31,987 nucleotides of DNA from JASFRI01 sp050115015 (GCA_050115015.1 JASFRI010000002.1:1-31987); one strand, 5' to 3'; positions 18,625 to 27,023 are shown, numbered from the stretch's first letter. Made by a program: numbers and translations. The notes: generated from the sequence alone by a model not told the origin.

Positions 18625-19277
18625 GGCTCCTCCTGCGCCCCCCGCCGCGAGCGGTCCGCCGGTTCCTGTTCCCCGTCGCCCGAGTCCGGCTCGGCGGAAG
18701 TCGCCCCCTCGGGTTCGGTCCCGAAGCTCACCTTCACCATGGACGGCCGCAGCAGCCGCCCGCGAAACGTGTATCCCCGCAGCATCTCCTCTGCGACGCT
18801 GCCCGCGGGGAGATCCTCGCGCTCCTCCCTTGCAACCGCCTCGTGGACCGACGGATCGAACGGGCACCCCTCCGCCTCGACCGGTGCCAGCCCGGCACGC
18901 TCCAGGGTCTCGAGCAGCTGCCTCCGGATCATCCGGACCCCCTCCCGGAAAGGATCCTCCGGGGCCGTGGCCGGCTCGCCGAGGGCGCGGTCGAGATTGT
19001 CCAGGACCGGCAGCAGGTCCCCGACCAGCCGCTCCTCGGCGCGCAGCCGGTTCTCCTCGACCTCTTTCGCCATGCGACGGCGGTAGTTCTCGAAGTCCGC
19101 CCGCAGCCGCAGGTGACGCTCCTCCAGGCTGCCCTCCTCGGGTGCCTCGGCCCCCCCGGCGGCGGCGGGCGCCGCGCCGTCGGCGACGACCTCGACGTCG
19201 TCCGCCCCTCCGGCGTCCTCGTCGCCGAGGATCTCCGAGAGGTCGATCTTTTCCGGTCCCTTGGGTTCGTCCGTCAT
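18612..19277 (-). CDS. grpE: Nucleotide exchange factor GrpE
   Basis: A 221-residue GrpE. Acidic, low-complexity N-terminus (1-50), then a long coiled-coil helix (LEERHLRLRADFENYRRRMAKEVEENRLRAEE), the four-helix region (LLPVLDNLDRAL, GVRMIRRQLLETLERAG) and the C-terminal beta-wing with FDPSVHEAV and the signature LLRPSMVKVSF. A disordered acidic tail of about 35 residues follows. GrpE releases ADP from DnaK. The ATG at 19277 has no purine-rich Shine-Dalgarno: the 17 bases before it are pyrimidine-rich and follow directly after the hairpin that spans the hrcA stop. Translation may therefore depend on coupling or on that structure. Confidence 0.95.
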   Translation of the reverse strand: MTDEPKGPEKIDLSEILGDEDAGGADDVEVVADGAAPAAAGGAEAPEEGSLEERHLRLRADFENYRRRMAKEVEENRLRAEERLVGDLLPVLDNLDRALGEPATAPEDPFREGVRMIRRQLLETLERAGLAPVEAEGCPFDPSVHEAVAREEREDLPAGSVAEEMLRGYTFRGRLLRPSMVKVSFGTEPEGATSAEPDSGDGEQEPADRSRRGAQEEPWDG

Positions 19278-19294
19278 GAGAGATTCGGGGAAAT

Positions 19295-19318
19295 GCTCAG
19301 CGAGACGACTCGCTGAGC
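19295..19318 (-). promoter_or_regulatory. Stem-loop spanning the hrcA stop, before grpE
   Basis: Perfect 10-base stem GCTCAGCGAG (19295-19304) and CTCGCTGAGC (19309-19318) with a 4-base loop. It contains the last codons and the TGA of hrcA and ends 17 bases before the grpE ATG. There is no T-run, so an RNA-processing or stability element is likelier than a terminator. A stem-loop and cleavage between hrcA and grpE are known for the Bacillus subtilis dnaK operon. Confidence 0.6.
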
Positions 19319-20346
19319 CTGTCGGAAAGGAGCTGACCGATGTAGCCGACCATCGCGATCATCCGCGGGTACTCCATCCGGGTCGGGCCGATGATGCCCA
19401 GGGAGCCGAGTACGCGCTCGCCGAAGAAGTAGGGCGCGGCGATGAGGGACGTGCTGTGCATGTCCGGGTCCCCGTGCTCCGATCCGATGCGGACCGTGAC
19501 GCCCTCCCCCGCCATGCAGCGGTTGAGGATCCCTACCAGGCGGCCCTTCTCCTCGAACGTCCGGAACAGGCCGCGCATCCGCTCGGCATCCGCGAACTCC
19601 GGCTGTCCGAGCAGGTGGAAGGCCCCCTCCACGTAGAGCGCGCCGTGATCCGTCTCGGTCTGCTCGAAGTAGCGCCGGCTCACCTCGAGGACCTTCGCCA
19701 GGAGCCGGTCGTAGAGGGCCTTCTCCTCCGCCATCAGCTCCAGCAACCGGGCGCGGATCTGTCGGAGGTTCATCCCCTCGAAGTTCTCGCTGAGGTACCG
19801 TCCCACCCGGTCAAGCTCCTCCTGGGACAGGTCCTCGTCCAGGTGGACCATCTTCTGGGACACGACCCCGGAGACCGAGACCATCAGCGCCAGGACCCGG
19901 CCGTTCCCCAGGTTGACGAAGTCGATCCGACGCATCTCGAACTCGTCCAGGCGTGAGCGCATGACCACGCCGATCTGATTCGAGAGGTCCGAGAGGAAGC
20001 GCGAGGCCTTCTCCAGCACCTCATCCACGTTGCCGTCGAGGTCCCGGAACGCCTTCTCCACGAGCCTGCGGTCCGCACGGGTCAGCCGCGGCACCTGGGT
20101 CAGCGAGTCGACGTAGAGCCGGTAGGCCAGATCCGTCGGAACGCGCCCGGCGGAGGTGTGCGGCTGGATCAGCAGTCCCATCTCCTCGAGGTCGGCCATG
20201 TGGTTGCGGACCGTGGCCGGGGATACGTTCTCGGGCATTTCCCGGGCCACGGTGCGCGACCCCACCGGCTCCCCGTGCTCCAGGAAGCGCCTGATGATGG
20301 CCTGCAGCACCTGGCGGCTGCGGCGATCCAGGTCGATTTCCGCCAC
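19297..20346 (-). CDS. hrcA: Heat-inducible transcription repressor HrcA
   Basis: A 349-residue HrcA. The N-terminal winged helix has RSRQVLQAIIRRFLEHGEPVGSRTV and SPATVRNHMADLEEMGLLIQPHTSAGRVPTDLAYRLYVD, the strongest family signature. The GAF-like dimerisation domain follows, and the C-terminus has APYFFGERVLGSLGIIGPTRMEYPRMIAMVGYIGQLLSDRLS. It represses its own operon by binding CIRCE, and its activity depends on GroEL/chaperone load in studied bacteria. GTG start at 20346 with GAGGA nine bases upstream. It is the first gene of hrcA-grpE-dnaK-dnaJ-prmA. The CIRCE site is 41 bases upstream of its start, so the loop is autoregulatory. Confidence 0.97.
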   Translation of the reverse strand: MAEIDLDRRSRQVLQAIIRRFLEHGEPVGSRTVAREMPENVSPATVRNHMADLEEMGLLIQPHTSAGRVPTDLAYRLYVDSLTQVPRLTRADRRLVEKAFRDLDGNVDEVLEKASRFLSDLSNQIGVVMRSRLDEFEMRRIDFVNLGNGRVLALMVSVSGVVSQKMVHLDEDLSQEELDRVGRYLSENFEGMNLRQIRARLLELMAEEKALYDRLLAKVLEVSRRYFEQTETDHGALYVEGAFHLLGQPEFADAERMRGLFRTFEEKGRLVGILNRCMAGEGVTVRIGSEHGDPDMHSTSLIAAPYFFGERVLGSLGIIGPTRMEYPRMIAMVGYIGQLLSDRLSESSR

Positions 20347-20386
20347 GTCCCAGTTCCTCGACGGCCGCGCCTGGCGGCCCCGGGGC

Positions 20387-20413
20387 TTAGCACTCTCGGC
20401 ACCCGAGTGCTAA
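20387..20413. promoter_or_regulatory. CIRCE operator
   Basis: Perfect consensus inverted repeat TTAGCACTC (20387-20395), 9-base spacer, GAGTGCTAA (20405-20413). This is the HrcA binding site. It begins at the last base of the proximal -10 and would cover the transcription start. Confidence 0.98.
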
Positions 20414-20441
20414 CGATAACACTTCCCTCGGGGGCCGTCAA
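20413..20441 (-). promoter_or_regulatory. Proximal hrcA promoter
   Basis: Minus strand TTGACG (20441-20436) and TATCGT (20418-20413), 17 bases apart, with TGT before the -10. The -10 touches the CIRCE repeat, so HrcA binding would block RNA polymerase directly. Confidence 0.8.
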
Positions 20442-20444
20442 GGT

Positions 20445-20472
20445 AATCTATTGCCCGTCAACGGTTTGTCAA
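20445..20472 (-). promoter_or_regulatory. Possible distal hrcA promoter
   Basis: Minus strand TTGACA (20472-20467) and TAGATT (20450-20445), 16 bases apart. The -35 contains the TGA stop of prfB (20471-20469). Transcripts from here would still have to pass CIRCE, so control would be weaker than at the proximal promoter. Confidence 0.45.
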
Positions 20473-21606
20473 CCTCGGGCGGAGGCCGTCGCGGGCCCTC
20501 CCCCACCCCCGGCATCCTGGCTCCGAAGCAGCAGGTAGGCGCGGATGAACGCGTCGAGGTCGCCGTCGAGCACGGCGTCCACCCGCGGGCTCGCCAGGTT
20601 CGTCCGGTGGTCCTTCACCTGCCGGTAGGGATGCAGCACGTAGGAGCGGATCTGGCTGCCGAAGTCGATCCCCTTCTTCTGGCCCTCCTCGCTCGCCCGT
20701 TCCTCCTCCCGCAGCCGGAGCTCCCGCTCGTAGAGCCGCGCCTTGAGGTACTTCATCGCCATGTCGCGGTTGCGATGCTGGGAGCGCTCGTTCTGGCACT
20801 GCACGACGATCTTCGTCGGCAAATGCGTGATCCGCACGGCGGAGTCCGTCACGTTGACGTGCTGCCCTCCCTTGCCGCTGGAACGGTAAGTGTCGATCCG
20901 GAGGTCCTTCTCGTCGATCTCGATCGCGATGCTCTGATCGATGTCGGGATACGCGTAGACCGAGGCGAAAGAGGTGTGCCGCCGCGCGGCCGCGTCGAAC
21001 GGCGAGATGCGCACCAGACGATGCACGCCGTTCTCGGCGCGCAGGAGACCGTAGGCGTCGGCCCCCTTGACCATGACGCTGGCGCTCTTCAGGCCCGCCT
21101 CCTCGCCGTCGGTGTAGTCGAGCACCTGGACGTCGTATCCGTGCCGCTCGGCCCAGCGGACGTACATGCGGTAGAGCATGGCCGCCCAGTCCTGCGACTC
21201 GGTCCCCCCCGCCCCGGGGTGGATCGAGAGGATCGCGTCGGCACTGTCGTGGGGCCCCGAGAGCATGCGCTTCATCTCGATGCCGTCCAGAAGGGGCTCG
21301 AGCCGGTCCAGCAGGCCCACGATCTCCCCGTCGACCTCCTCTCCCTCCTCGTCGAGCTCCTCGAGGGTGGTCGCCTCCTCGGCCAGCTCCTCCAGCTTGG
21401 CCACCTCCTCGAGCTGCGCCTCCAGCTCGCCCCGGCGCCGGCCCACCGTCTCGGACGCCTCGCGGTCGTCCCAGAACCCGGGCTCGCTCATCCTCGCGTT
21501 GATCTTCTCCAGTTCGGCGCGGGTGGCTGCGGGGTCAAAGATGCCTCCGGAGGGATTCGGAGCGTTCCTGGATCTGACGGTAACGGCGGAGGATCTCTTC
21601 GTTCAT
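20469..21606 (-). CDS. prfB: Peptide chain release factor 2, programmed +1 frameshift
   Basis: RF2 recognises UAA/UGA and releases the nascent peptide. The gene is in two frames. Frame one starts at ATG 21606, encodes 23 residues ending LRRHL, and stops at TGA 21537-21535. Reading continues +1 at GAC (21536) as DPAATRAELEKINARMSEPGFWDD..., 355 more residues, 378 in total. The slip site CTT TGA C (21540-21534) is preceded by GGAGG three bases before CTT, the standard RF2 autoregulation site. Visible motifs: SPF (RISPFD, codon recognition), GGQ (SSGKGGQHVN, peptidyl hydrolysis) and HPGAGGTESQDWA. The tail is Gly/Ala-rich. Ends just before the hrcA promoters. Confidence 0.96.
21524..21550 (-). 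promoter_or_regulatory. RF2 programmed +1 frameshift site
   Basis: On the minus strand, GGAGG, then CAT, then CTTTGAC (21540-21534). The internal Shine-Dalgarno-like element three bases before CTT and the slow UGA promote a shift from CUU to UUU. When RF2 is scarce the shift wins and more RF2 is made. Confidence 0.95.
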
Positions 21607-21662
21607 GGGATTCGGCTCCGGGCAGGCGTTCCGGCGAGCGCCCCCGGCCGGGACCGCCGGGC

Positions 21663-23264
21663 TTACCTGCCGTCTCGGGTTGTCCGGGAGAGGGGCGCCG
21701 TCGACGGTTCCGGCTCGGTCGAGGCACGGGAACGCGGCATGAGCAGGACCGCGGCGGCGAGTATAACACATGCCCAGGCAAACACGTCCCCGACGGCGAC
21801 ATACGGGGTGACCGTATGCCGGGCCTCGACCCTGGCCATGACGATCGTCTCCTCGCCGAGCAGGGACCGCGCCCGGACCCGACCCCGGGGGTCGACCACC
21901 CCGCTGATCCCGGTGTTGGCCGCCCGCACGAGGAAGCGGCCGGTCTCCACCGCCCGTACGACGGCCTCGGCGAAGTGCTGGTACGGCGCCGCGGTCCTTC
22001 CGAACCATGCATCGTTGGTCAGGTTCAGCAGGACGCCGGCTCCCCCGCGGGTGGCGGCCCGGGTCTGTTCGGGGAAGATGACCTCGTAGCAGATCACCAC
22101 ACCCAGCGGCGGCAGCCCGCCGCCCGGCCGCAGGACCACGGCTCCGCTGCCGGCGTGAAGGTCACCGACCTCCTCCACCAGCGGCGCGACGAACGACAGG
22201 AGACGCTGGAGCGGGACGTACTCGCCGAAGGGGACCAGGTGGACCTTGTCGTAGGCCGCGCGGATCTCCCCGTCGGTTCCGATCAGGAACGCCGAGTTGA
22301 AAACCGCCTGCGCCCCCGACGGCCCGGTCCGCCAGTCGAGGCTGCCCACCACCAGGGGAACCCGCCGCGCCGCGGCGAGCTCCCGCACGGCCGTGCCGGC
22401 CGCACCCCGTAGCGGATACGGGACCGCGGACTCGGACCAGATCACGAGCTGCGCCCCTGCGGCAATCGCCTGTTCCGACAGTCGGATGTGGCGCTGGAGG
22501 ATCCGGCCAGCCTCCCGGGGATCCCACTTCCGGGACTGGTCGACGTTCCCCTGGATGCAGGCGACCCGGAAGCCGTCGCCTTCCCCGTCGCCCCGTGTCG
22601 CACCCCAGACCAGCGCCGCCGCCGCGACACCCGCGACGACCGCGGCCACCGCCCAGGCGTGGCCGCCCGGCCGGCGCAGGCCGCCGCCGGGGTGCGGATC
22701 CAGCAGCACCGCGATGGCGGCGGCCAGCCCCGCGAGCAGCCCCGACAGCCCGTACACCCCGGTCACCGACGCCAGCTGCAGCCAGGGGGGAAAGGCGTGC
22801 AGCGCCGTGCCGAGCCGCACCCACGGAAAGCCAGTGAACAGGTGGTTGCGCAGCAGCTCCAGGCCGACCCAGAGCAGCGGCGCCATGGCCAGCGCCTCCA
22901 CGGGGCCGTGCCGCCGGGCCACCCGGTGGACTCCCAGGGCGAAGACCGTGGGAAAGAGGGCGAGATAGCCGACGAGCAGGAGCAGCACGCCGACCGCGGT
23001 GAGCCACCCGATCCCCCCGTAGCGCTGCATGACCGGGACGACCCAGTACACGGTCCCGAGGAAGAAGACGAGTCCGAAGGCGAGGCCCGAGAGACCGGCG
23101 GTGCGCCGCCGGATGCCGGAGCGGCTGGCCACCCAGAACAGCGGCGCCGGGGCCACCGCCGCGAGCGGCCAGAGGTCGTAGGGTGGAAAGGCCGCGACCA
23201 GGATGCCGCCGCCGGCCGCCGCGGCGATCAGGCACGCGCGCCGCCGGGGCCCCTCGCGGATCAT
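21663..23264 (-). CDS. lnt: Apolipoprotein N-acyltransferase
   Basis: A 533-residue inner-membrane enzyme. The N-terminal half has about six hydrophobic helices (to about residue 222) with the conserved TGFPW (144-148). The nitrilase-like periplasmic domain (about 232-490) has a complete Glu-Lys-Cys triad: E278 in VIWSESAVP, K340 in YDKVHLVPFGEYVP, C392 in VVICYEVIFP. A last helix near 495-515 is followed by a Ser/Thr/Pro tail. It transfers the third acyl chain to lipoproteins, which implies an outer membrane with lipoprotein export. The ATG at 23264 overlaps the SPOR gene stop (ATGA). prfB follows after 56 bases. Confidence 0.95.
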   Translation of the reverse strand: MIREGPRRRACLIAAAAGGGILVAAFPPYDLWPLAAVAPAPLFWVASRSGIRRRTAGLSGLAFGLVFFLGTVYWVVPVMQRYGGIGWLTAVGVLLLLVGYLALFPTVFALGVHRVARRHGPVEALAMAPLLWVGLELLRNHLFTGFPWVRLGTALHAFPPWLQLASVTGVYGLSGLLAGLAAAIAVLLDPHPGGGLRRPGGHAWAVAAVVAGVAAAALVWGATRGDGEGDGFRVACIQGNVDQSRKWDPREAGRILQRHIRLSEQAIAAGAQLVIWSESAVPYPLRGAAGTAVRELAAARRVPLVVGSLDWRTGPSGAQAVFNSAFLIGTDGEIRAAYDKVHLVPFGEYVPLQRLLSFVAPLVEEVGDLHAGSGAVVLRPGGGLPPLGVVICYEVIFPEQTRAATRGGAGVLLNLTNDAWFGRTAAPYQHFAEAVVRAVETGRFLVRAANTGISGVVDPRGRVRARSLLGEETIVMARVEARHTVTPYVAVGDVFAWACVILAAAVLLMPRSRASTEPEPSTAPLSRTTRDGR

Positions 23265-23803
23265 CGCGTGACCCAGGTCCTCAGACCCTCCTGCTTCTCG
23301 ATCTGCCTTGCGGCGGCCTCGGCGGCGGCCTCATCGGCGTACCCCACCACCCGGACCCGGTAGAGGGGCCGGCCTTCCTTCTCACCGATCACCAGGCGCG
23401 CGTCGTACTCTCGCCGCAGCAGCTTGGCGAGCACGGCCTCCGCGGTGGCACGCTCGGCGGACGCGAGGACCTGGACGGCGAACGGCCCCGCCGGCGACGC
23501 GGGGCGGGCAGGCTCGGCAGGGGGCGTCACCGTGCGCTCCTCCCCCTGGGCGGACAACTCCGGTGCCCGCTCCAGGCGGTCGAAGAACGTGAGGTCCTCG
23601 TCCAGGTTCCCGCCGTCCTCCATCGAGGCGGCCTCACCCGGGGCGCGGGCCCCCGTCGCCGGTCCCACCGCCTGAACGCTCCAGCGGCCGATCCAGAACG
23701 ACACCGCGCACAGTCCGAGCACGACGAGCGAGGCGATCAGGATGCCCGACCCGCCGACCTCGACCTCGACTCCCCGTCCGGAGCGGGGAGGAGCTTCGCT
23801 CAT
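23261..23803 (-). CDS. SPOR-domain protein, single-pass membrane
   Basis: About 180 residues. A short cytoplasmic N-terminus is followed by one transmembrane helix (about 19-40, SGILIASLVVLGLCAVSFWIG). A periplasmic linker rich in Pro/Ala/Glu comes next, then a C-terminal SPOR domain (about 105-180: FAVQVLASAERATAEAVLAKL ... LYRVRVVGYADEAAAEAAARQI). SPOR domains bind denuded peptidoglycan at division sites, so a role in septal wall handling is likely, but the partner is unknown. ATG 23803 is chosen, 16 bases after the GGDEF gene stop, with GGGAGG upstream. An earlier ATG at 23854 lies inside the upstream gene. Confidence 0.88.
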   Translation of the reverse strand: MSEAPPRSGRGVEVEVGGSGILIASLVVLGLCAVSFWIGRWSVQAVGPATGARAPGEAASMEDGGNLDEDLTFFDRLERAPELSAQGEERTVTPPAEPARPASPAGPFAVQVLASAERATAEAVLAKLLRREYDARLVIGEKEGRPLYRVRVVGYADEAAAEAAARQIEKQEGLRTWVTR

Positions 23804-23819
23804 CCTCTTCCCTCCCCCG

Positions 23820-24890
23820 TCACGCGGACCCGCGCTCGCCGGCGACGCTACCACCGGCCACGGCGATGGCGTTCTTGCCGGCCTGCTTCACGCTGTACAT
23901 CGCCTCGTCCGCGCGGTGCACGAGCTCCTCCTTGGTGCCGGCGTGCACCGGGTAGGAAGCCACGCCGAAGGAGGCCGTGAGGTCGACCCCACCGATCTCA
24001 TCCACGAGGACGGGGGCCTCCTCCATCGCCGCCCGCAGGCGCTGGGCCACCTCCAGCGCCCCCTCCCACGGCGTCTCGGGGAGCACCACGCAGAACTCGT
24101 CGCCGCCGTAGCGGAACAGCTTGTCCACCGCACGGATGAGCGGCATCAGGCGATCGGCGGTCTGGCGGATGGCCTCGCTCCCCATGGCGTGTCCGTGGGC
24201 CTCGTTGATCGACTTCAGGTTGTCCAGATCGATGAAGATGAGGGAGAGAGGCGAGCGATACCGCGTGGCGCGGATGAACTCCTCCTCCAGGAACGAGTCG
24301 AAGTACCGCCTGTTGAAGGAACGCGTCTGATCGTCGCGGATCATCAGCTCCCGGTACCGGGCGAGAGCCTGCACCGTGCGCAGGTGGGGGGCGGCGCCCC
24401 GGGCGAACGCCGCGGCGGCCCCGAGCGCCGCCTGGCCGAGCGCGCCCGCACCCACCTCCCGTCCGACCACCACCACCGCGTGAAACATCTCGGCGAACAG
24501 CGGAACGCAGGCCAGGGAGTCATCGCGGAACCCATCGGGGGGGGCGTCGGGGAACAGCCGGGCCAACTCCTTCGAGGTGAAGGGGCCGGTCTCCCGGCGC
24601 CCCAGCACGCCGCCCCCCTTGCGGCGGGCGCTGGCCTCCAGGGCGCGCCGCAGCGCGTGGTAGGGCGGCAGCGTCGCCCCACGCAGCGAGAGCTCGCGCT
24701 CCCCGGGCCGTGCCACGAACACCAGTGCGAAGTCCGCCCCGCTGAGGGCGACGGCCTCCCGGGCGATGGCCTCGGAGAGCTCCGGCTCGTCCAGGATGTC
24801 CAGGAGCCTGACGACCGCCGCCAGCCGTCGGAGCTCCCGCGCTTCCTCGGCGCCAAGGGAGTCGGGAGAGCTGGGCCCGGGTCGGCTCAC
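23820..24890 (-). CDS. Diguanylate cyclase (GAF-like + GGDEF)
   Basis: A 356-residue protein. Residues 20-180 resemble a degenerate GAF-type sensor (LSGADFALVFVARPGERELSL ... LACVPLFAEMFHAVVVVG), with no membrane helix. Residues 185-345 are the GGDEF domain: metal aspartate D221 in FIDLDNLKSIN, catalytic GGDEF (262-266, intact) and an inhibitory I-site RxxD (RAVD, 253-256) five residues upstream. An intact motif and I-site argue for an active, product-inhibited cyclase making c-di-GMP. The usual DxLTGLxNRR entry motif is altered to DDQTRSFNRR. GTG start overlaps the slipin stop (GTGA). c-di-GMP could link to the PilT motor in this window, but that is only inference. Confidence 0.9.
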   Translation of the reverse strand: MSRPGPSSPDSLGAEEARELRRLAAVVRLLDILDEPELSEAIAREAVALSGADFALVFVARPGERELSLRGATLPPYHALRRALEASARRKGGGVLGRRETGPFTSKELARLFPDAPPDGFRDDSLACVPLFAEMFHAVVVVGREVGAGALGQAALGAAAAFARGAAPHLRTVQALARYRELMIRDDQTRSFNRRYFDSFLEEEFIRATRYRSPLSLIFIDLDNLKSINEAHGHAMGSEAIRQTADRLMPLIRAVDKLFRYGGDEFCVVLPETPWEGALEVAQRLRAAMEEAPVLVDEIGGVDLTASFGVASYPVHAGTKEELVHRADEAMYSVKQAGKNAIAVAGGSVAGERGSA

Positions 24891-25642
24891 GACCGCTTCA
24901 GGAAGGCCTGCACCAGGTCGATGGGCAAGGGGAAGACGATCGTCGAGTTCTTCTCCGCGGAGGTCTCCACGAGCGTCTGCAGATACCGCAGTTGCAGGGA
25001 CACGGGGTTGTCACCAAAGAGCTCCGCCGCGTCGCGGATGTTCTGGGCCGCGGCCAGCTCCCCTTCGGCGTGGATGATCTTGGCGCGCTTCTCGCGCTCG
25101 GCCTCGGCCTGCCGCGCCATGGCCCGCTGCATGTCGGGGGGCAGGTCCACGTGCTTCACCTCCACCGCGGAGACCTTGATACCCCACGGGTCGGTGTGCC
25201 GGTCCAGGATCGACTGGAGCTCGCTGTTCAGGCGCTCCCGCTGGGAGAGGAGGTCATCCAGATCCACCTGTCCGAGGACGCTACGCAGGGTCGTCTGGCT
25301 GAGCTGGGAGGTGGCGTAGTGGTAGTTCTCGACCTCCACCACGGCGCGCTTGGGCTCCATCACGCGGAAGTAGACCACGGCGTTGACCTTCACCGATACG
25401 TTGTCCCGTGTGATCACGTCCTGCGGGGGCACGTCATGCACGATGGTCCGGAGCGACACGCGTACCATGCGGTCCACGGGACGCAGCACGATGATCAGCC
25501 CCGGCCCCTTCGGTTCCGGGAGGAGACGGCCGAGGCGGAAGATCACCCCGCGCTCGTACTCGGGCAGCACCTTGATGCAGGAAATGACGTAAAAGAACAG
25601 CAGAACGAGTGCGAACAGGAATGGGGACCATTGCAGCGGCAT
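24887..25642 (-). CDS. Slipin/SPFH (band 7) membrane protein
   Basis: A 251-residue stomatin-like protein. An N-terminal hydrophobic segment (6-24) anchors it. The SPFH domain covers about 25-180: VLPEYERGVIFRLGRLL, RPVDRMVRVSLRTIVHDVPPQDVITRDNVSVKVNAVVYFRV and WGIKVSAVEVKHVDLPPDMQRAMARQAEAEREKRAKII. A coiled-coil and an oligomerisation tail follow. Slipins form membrane microdomain scaffolds and are typically paired with an NfeD protease that cleaves them; here nfeD is the immediate upstream gene, 68 bases away. ATG 25642 with AGGAG upstream. Confidence 0.94.
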   Translation of the reverse strand: MPLQWSPFLFALVLLFFYVISCIKVLPEYERGVIFRLGRLLPEPKGPGLIIVLRPVDRMVRVSLRTIVHDVPPQDVITRDNVSVKVNAVVYFRVMEPKRAVVEVENYHYATSQLSQTTLRSVLGQVDLDDLLSQRERLNSELQSILDRHTDPWGIKVSAVEVKHVDLPPDMQRAMARQAEAEREKRAKIIHAEGELAAAQNIRDAAELFGDNPVSLQLRYLQTLVETSAEKNSTIVFPLPIDLVQAFLKRS

Positions 25643-25682
25643 CTCGTCTCGTCTCCTCTCTCAGCAGTTTCTTATCACCGGA

Positions 25683-25704
25683 GCCGGGGGTGGGCAACCC
25701 CGGC
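25683..25704. repeat. Hairpin between nfeD and slipin
   Basis: GCCGGGG (25683-25689) and CCCCGGC (25698-25704) form a 7-base GC stem with an 8-base loop, seven bases past the nfeD stop. No T-run follows, so it is not a clear terminator. A partial promoter (TTGCCC, 17 bases, TAAGAA) overlaps it but is weak. Confidence 0.35.
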
Positions 25705-25710
25705 CGGGAT

Positions 25711-26994
25711 TCAGGCCTTCTCGACGCGGAGGCGCAGCCCCTCCACCCCCACGACCCGGACCGACTCCCCCACCCCCAGGGGATCCGAGGACACGGCATC
25801 CCAGTACTCGCCGTGGACGAACACCCGGCCCGCCGGCCCCAGATCCGTGATCGCGGTCCCGATCTCCCCGACGAGGCCCTCCTCCCCGGTCTCCACCCGC
25901 CCGCGATGCGCCCGGACCACGAGGCCGACCAGCACCGCGACGACGCCGCCCACCGCCACGCTGATGGCCGCGAGGAGCCCCGTGGGGACCCGGAGCTCGG
26001 GGATATCGGGCGTGTCGTAGAGCATCAGCCCTCCCAGGAACAGGCAGACGATGCCCCCCACGGTGAGCGCTCCGTACGAGGTCACCTTCACCTCGAGCAC
26101 GAACATCAGGCCCGCGATGGCGAGGAACAGCACGCCGACCCAGTTGATGGGCAGGACCTGGGCCGAGAAGCCGAAGAGGAGCAGCGCAATGGCGCCGACG
26201 ACGCCGGGGACCACCATGCCGGGATGCTGGAACTCAGCGTAGAGCCCGAGCCCGCCGAGGGCCAGGAGGAGGAAGGAGAGCGCCGGGTTCGCCAGGGTTC
26301 CCAGGAAGCGTTCCCGCCAGTTCATCTCGGTCACCGTGGTCCCCGTCCCGGCGAGGTCGAGGACCTGCGTGGCGCCGTCGAAACGCCGGATCTCCATCCC
26401 GTCCAGCGCCGCGAGCAGGTCATCCCGGTCGTCCACCACGAGGTCCACGAGCCCCTGGTCCAGGGCCTCGGTCTCGGTGAAGTTGAGGCTCTCCCGGACC
26501 GCACGCTCCGCGAGATCGACGTTGCGGCCGCGGTTCTCCGCCAGGGTCCGCGCGAAGGCCGCCGCGTCGTTCTCGACCTTCTCCATCATCAGGTGACGCT
26601 TCCCCTCCTCGATCACCTCCTCCCCCGTGAACACCGGGTGCGCCGACCCGGTGTTCGTGCCCGGTGCCATCGCGGCCACGTCCGCGCTCAGCAGGATCAG
26701 GAACCCCGCGGAGGCCGCCCGGGCGCCGCTCGGAGCCACGAACACGCAGACCGGCGTCCTGGCGTGGATCACGTCCTGGATGATCTCCTTCATCGAATCG
26801 GACAGCCCCCCCGGGGTGTCCAGCTCGATCACGACGAGGGGATCCCCCGCGGCATCGGCGGCGGCGAGCACGCGATGCAGGTACTCCGCACTGACCCCGT
26901 GGATCGGCTGGCGAAGGGGGGCAAAGCGAACGGCGGCAGCGGCCGGCGTGGAGAGGACGGCGAGGAGGACCCCGAGGACGATGGAAGGCCGCAT
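25711..26994 (-). CDS. NfeD family membrane serine protease
   Basis: A 427-residue full-length NfeD (NfeD1b type). Signal peptide or anchor at 1-21. The ClpP-like serine protease domain (about 22-215) has PGGLSDSMKEII (61-72), catalytic S95 in ARAASAGF and a lysine, K139, at the expected dyad position. Four to five transmembrane helices follow (about 235-365), then a C-terminal OB-fold NfeD domain (about 370-427, EEGLVGEIGTAITDLGPAGRVFVHGEYWDAVS). Archaeal homologues cleave the C-terminus of the partner stomatin, matching the slipin gene downstream. ATG 26994 with GGAGG nearby; longer in-frame starts lie inside the upstream gene. Confidence 0.94.
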   Translation of the reverse strand: MRPSIVLGVLLAVLSTPAAAAVRFAPLRQPIHGVSAEYLHRVLAAADAAGDPLVVIELDTPGGLSDSMKEIIQDVIHARTPVCVFVAPSGARAASAGFLILLSADVAAMAPGTNTGSAHPVFTGEEVIEEGKRHLMMEKVENDAAAFARTLAENRGRNVDLAERAVRESLNFTETEALDQGLVDLVVDDRDDLLAALDGMEIRRFDGATQVLDLAGTGTTVTEMNWRERFLGTLANPALSFLLLALGGLGLYAEFQHPGMVVPGVVGAIALLLFGFSAQVLPINWVGVLFLAIAGLMFVLEVKVTSYGALTVGGIVCLFLGGLMLYDTPDIPELRVPTGLLAAISVAVGGVVAVLVGLVVRAHRGRVETGEEGLVGEIGTAITDLGPAGRVFVHGEYWDAVSSDPLGVGESVRVVGVEGLRLRVEKA

Positions 26995-27023
26995 GCAGAC
27001 GGAGCCTCCGTGCGATCGTAGGA

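Noticed and set aside
21492..21606. prfB as a shorter 340-codon gene starting at MSEPGFWDD
   Set aside because: The upstream 23 codons plus CTTTGAC and GGAGG match the known RF2 frameshift architecture, so the full gene starts at 21606.
25669..25697. Promoter for slipin (TTGCCC, 17 bases, TAAGAA, minus strand)
   Set aside because: Both hexamers are poor and overlap a GC hairpin. The better promoter is upstream of nfeD.
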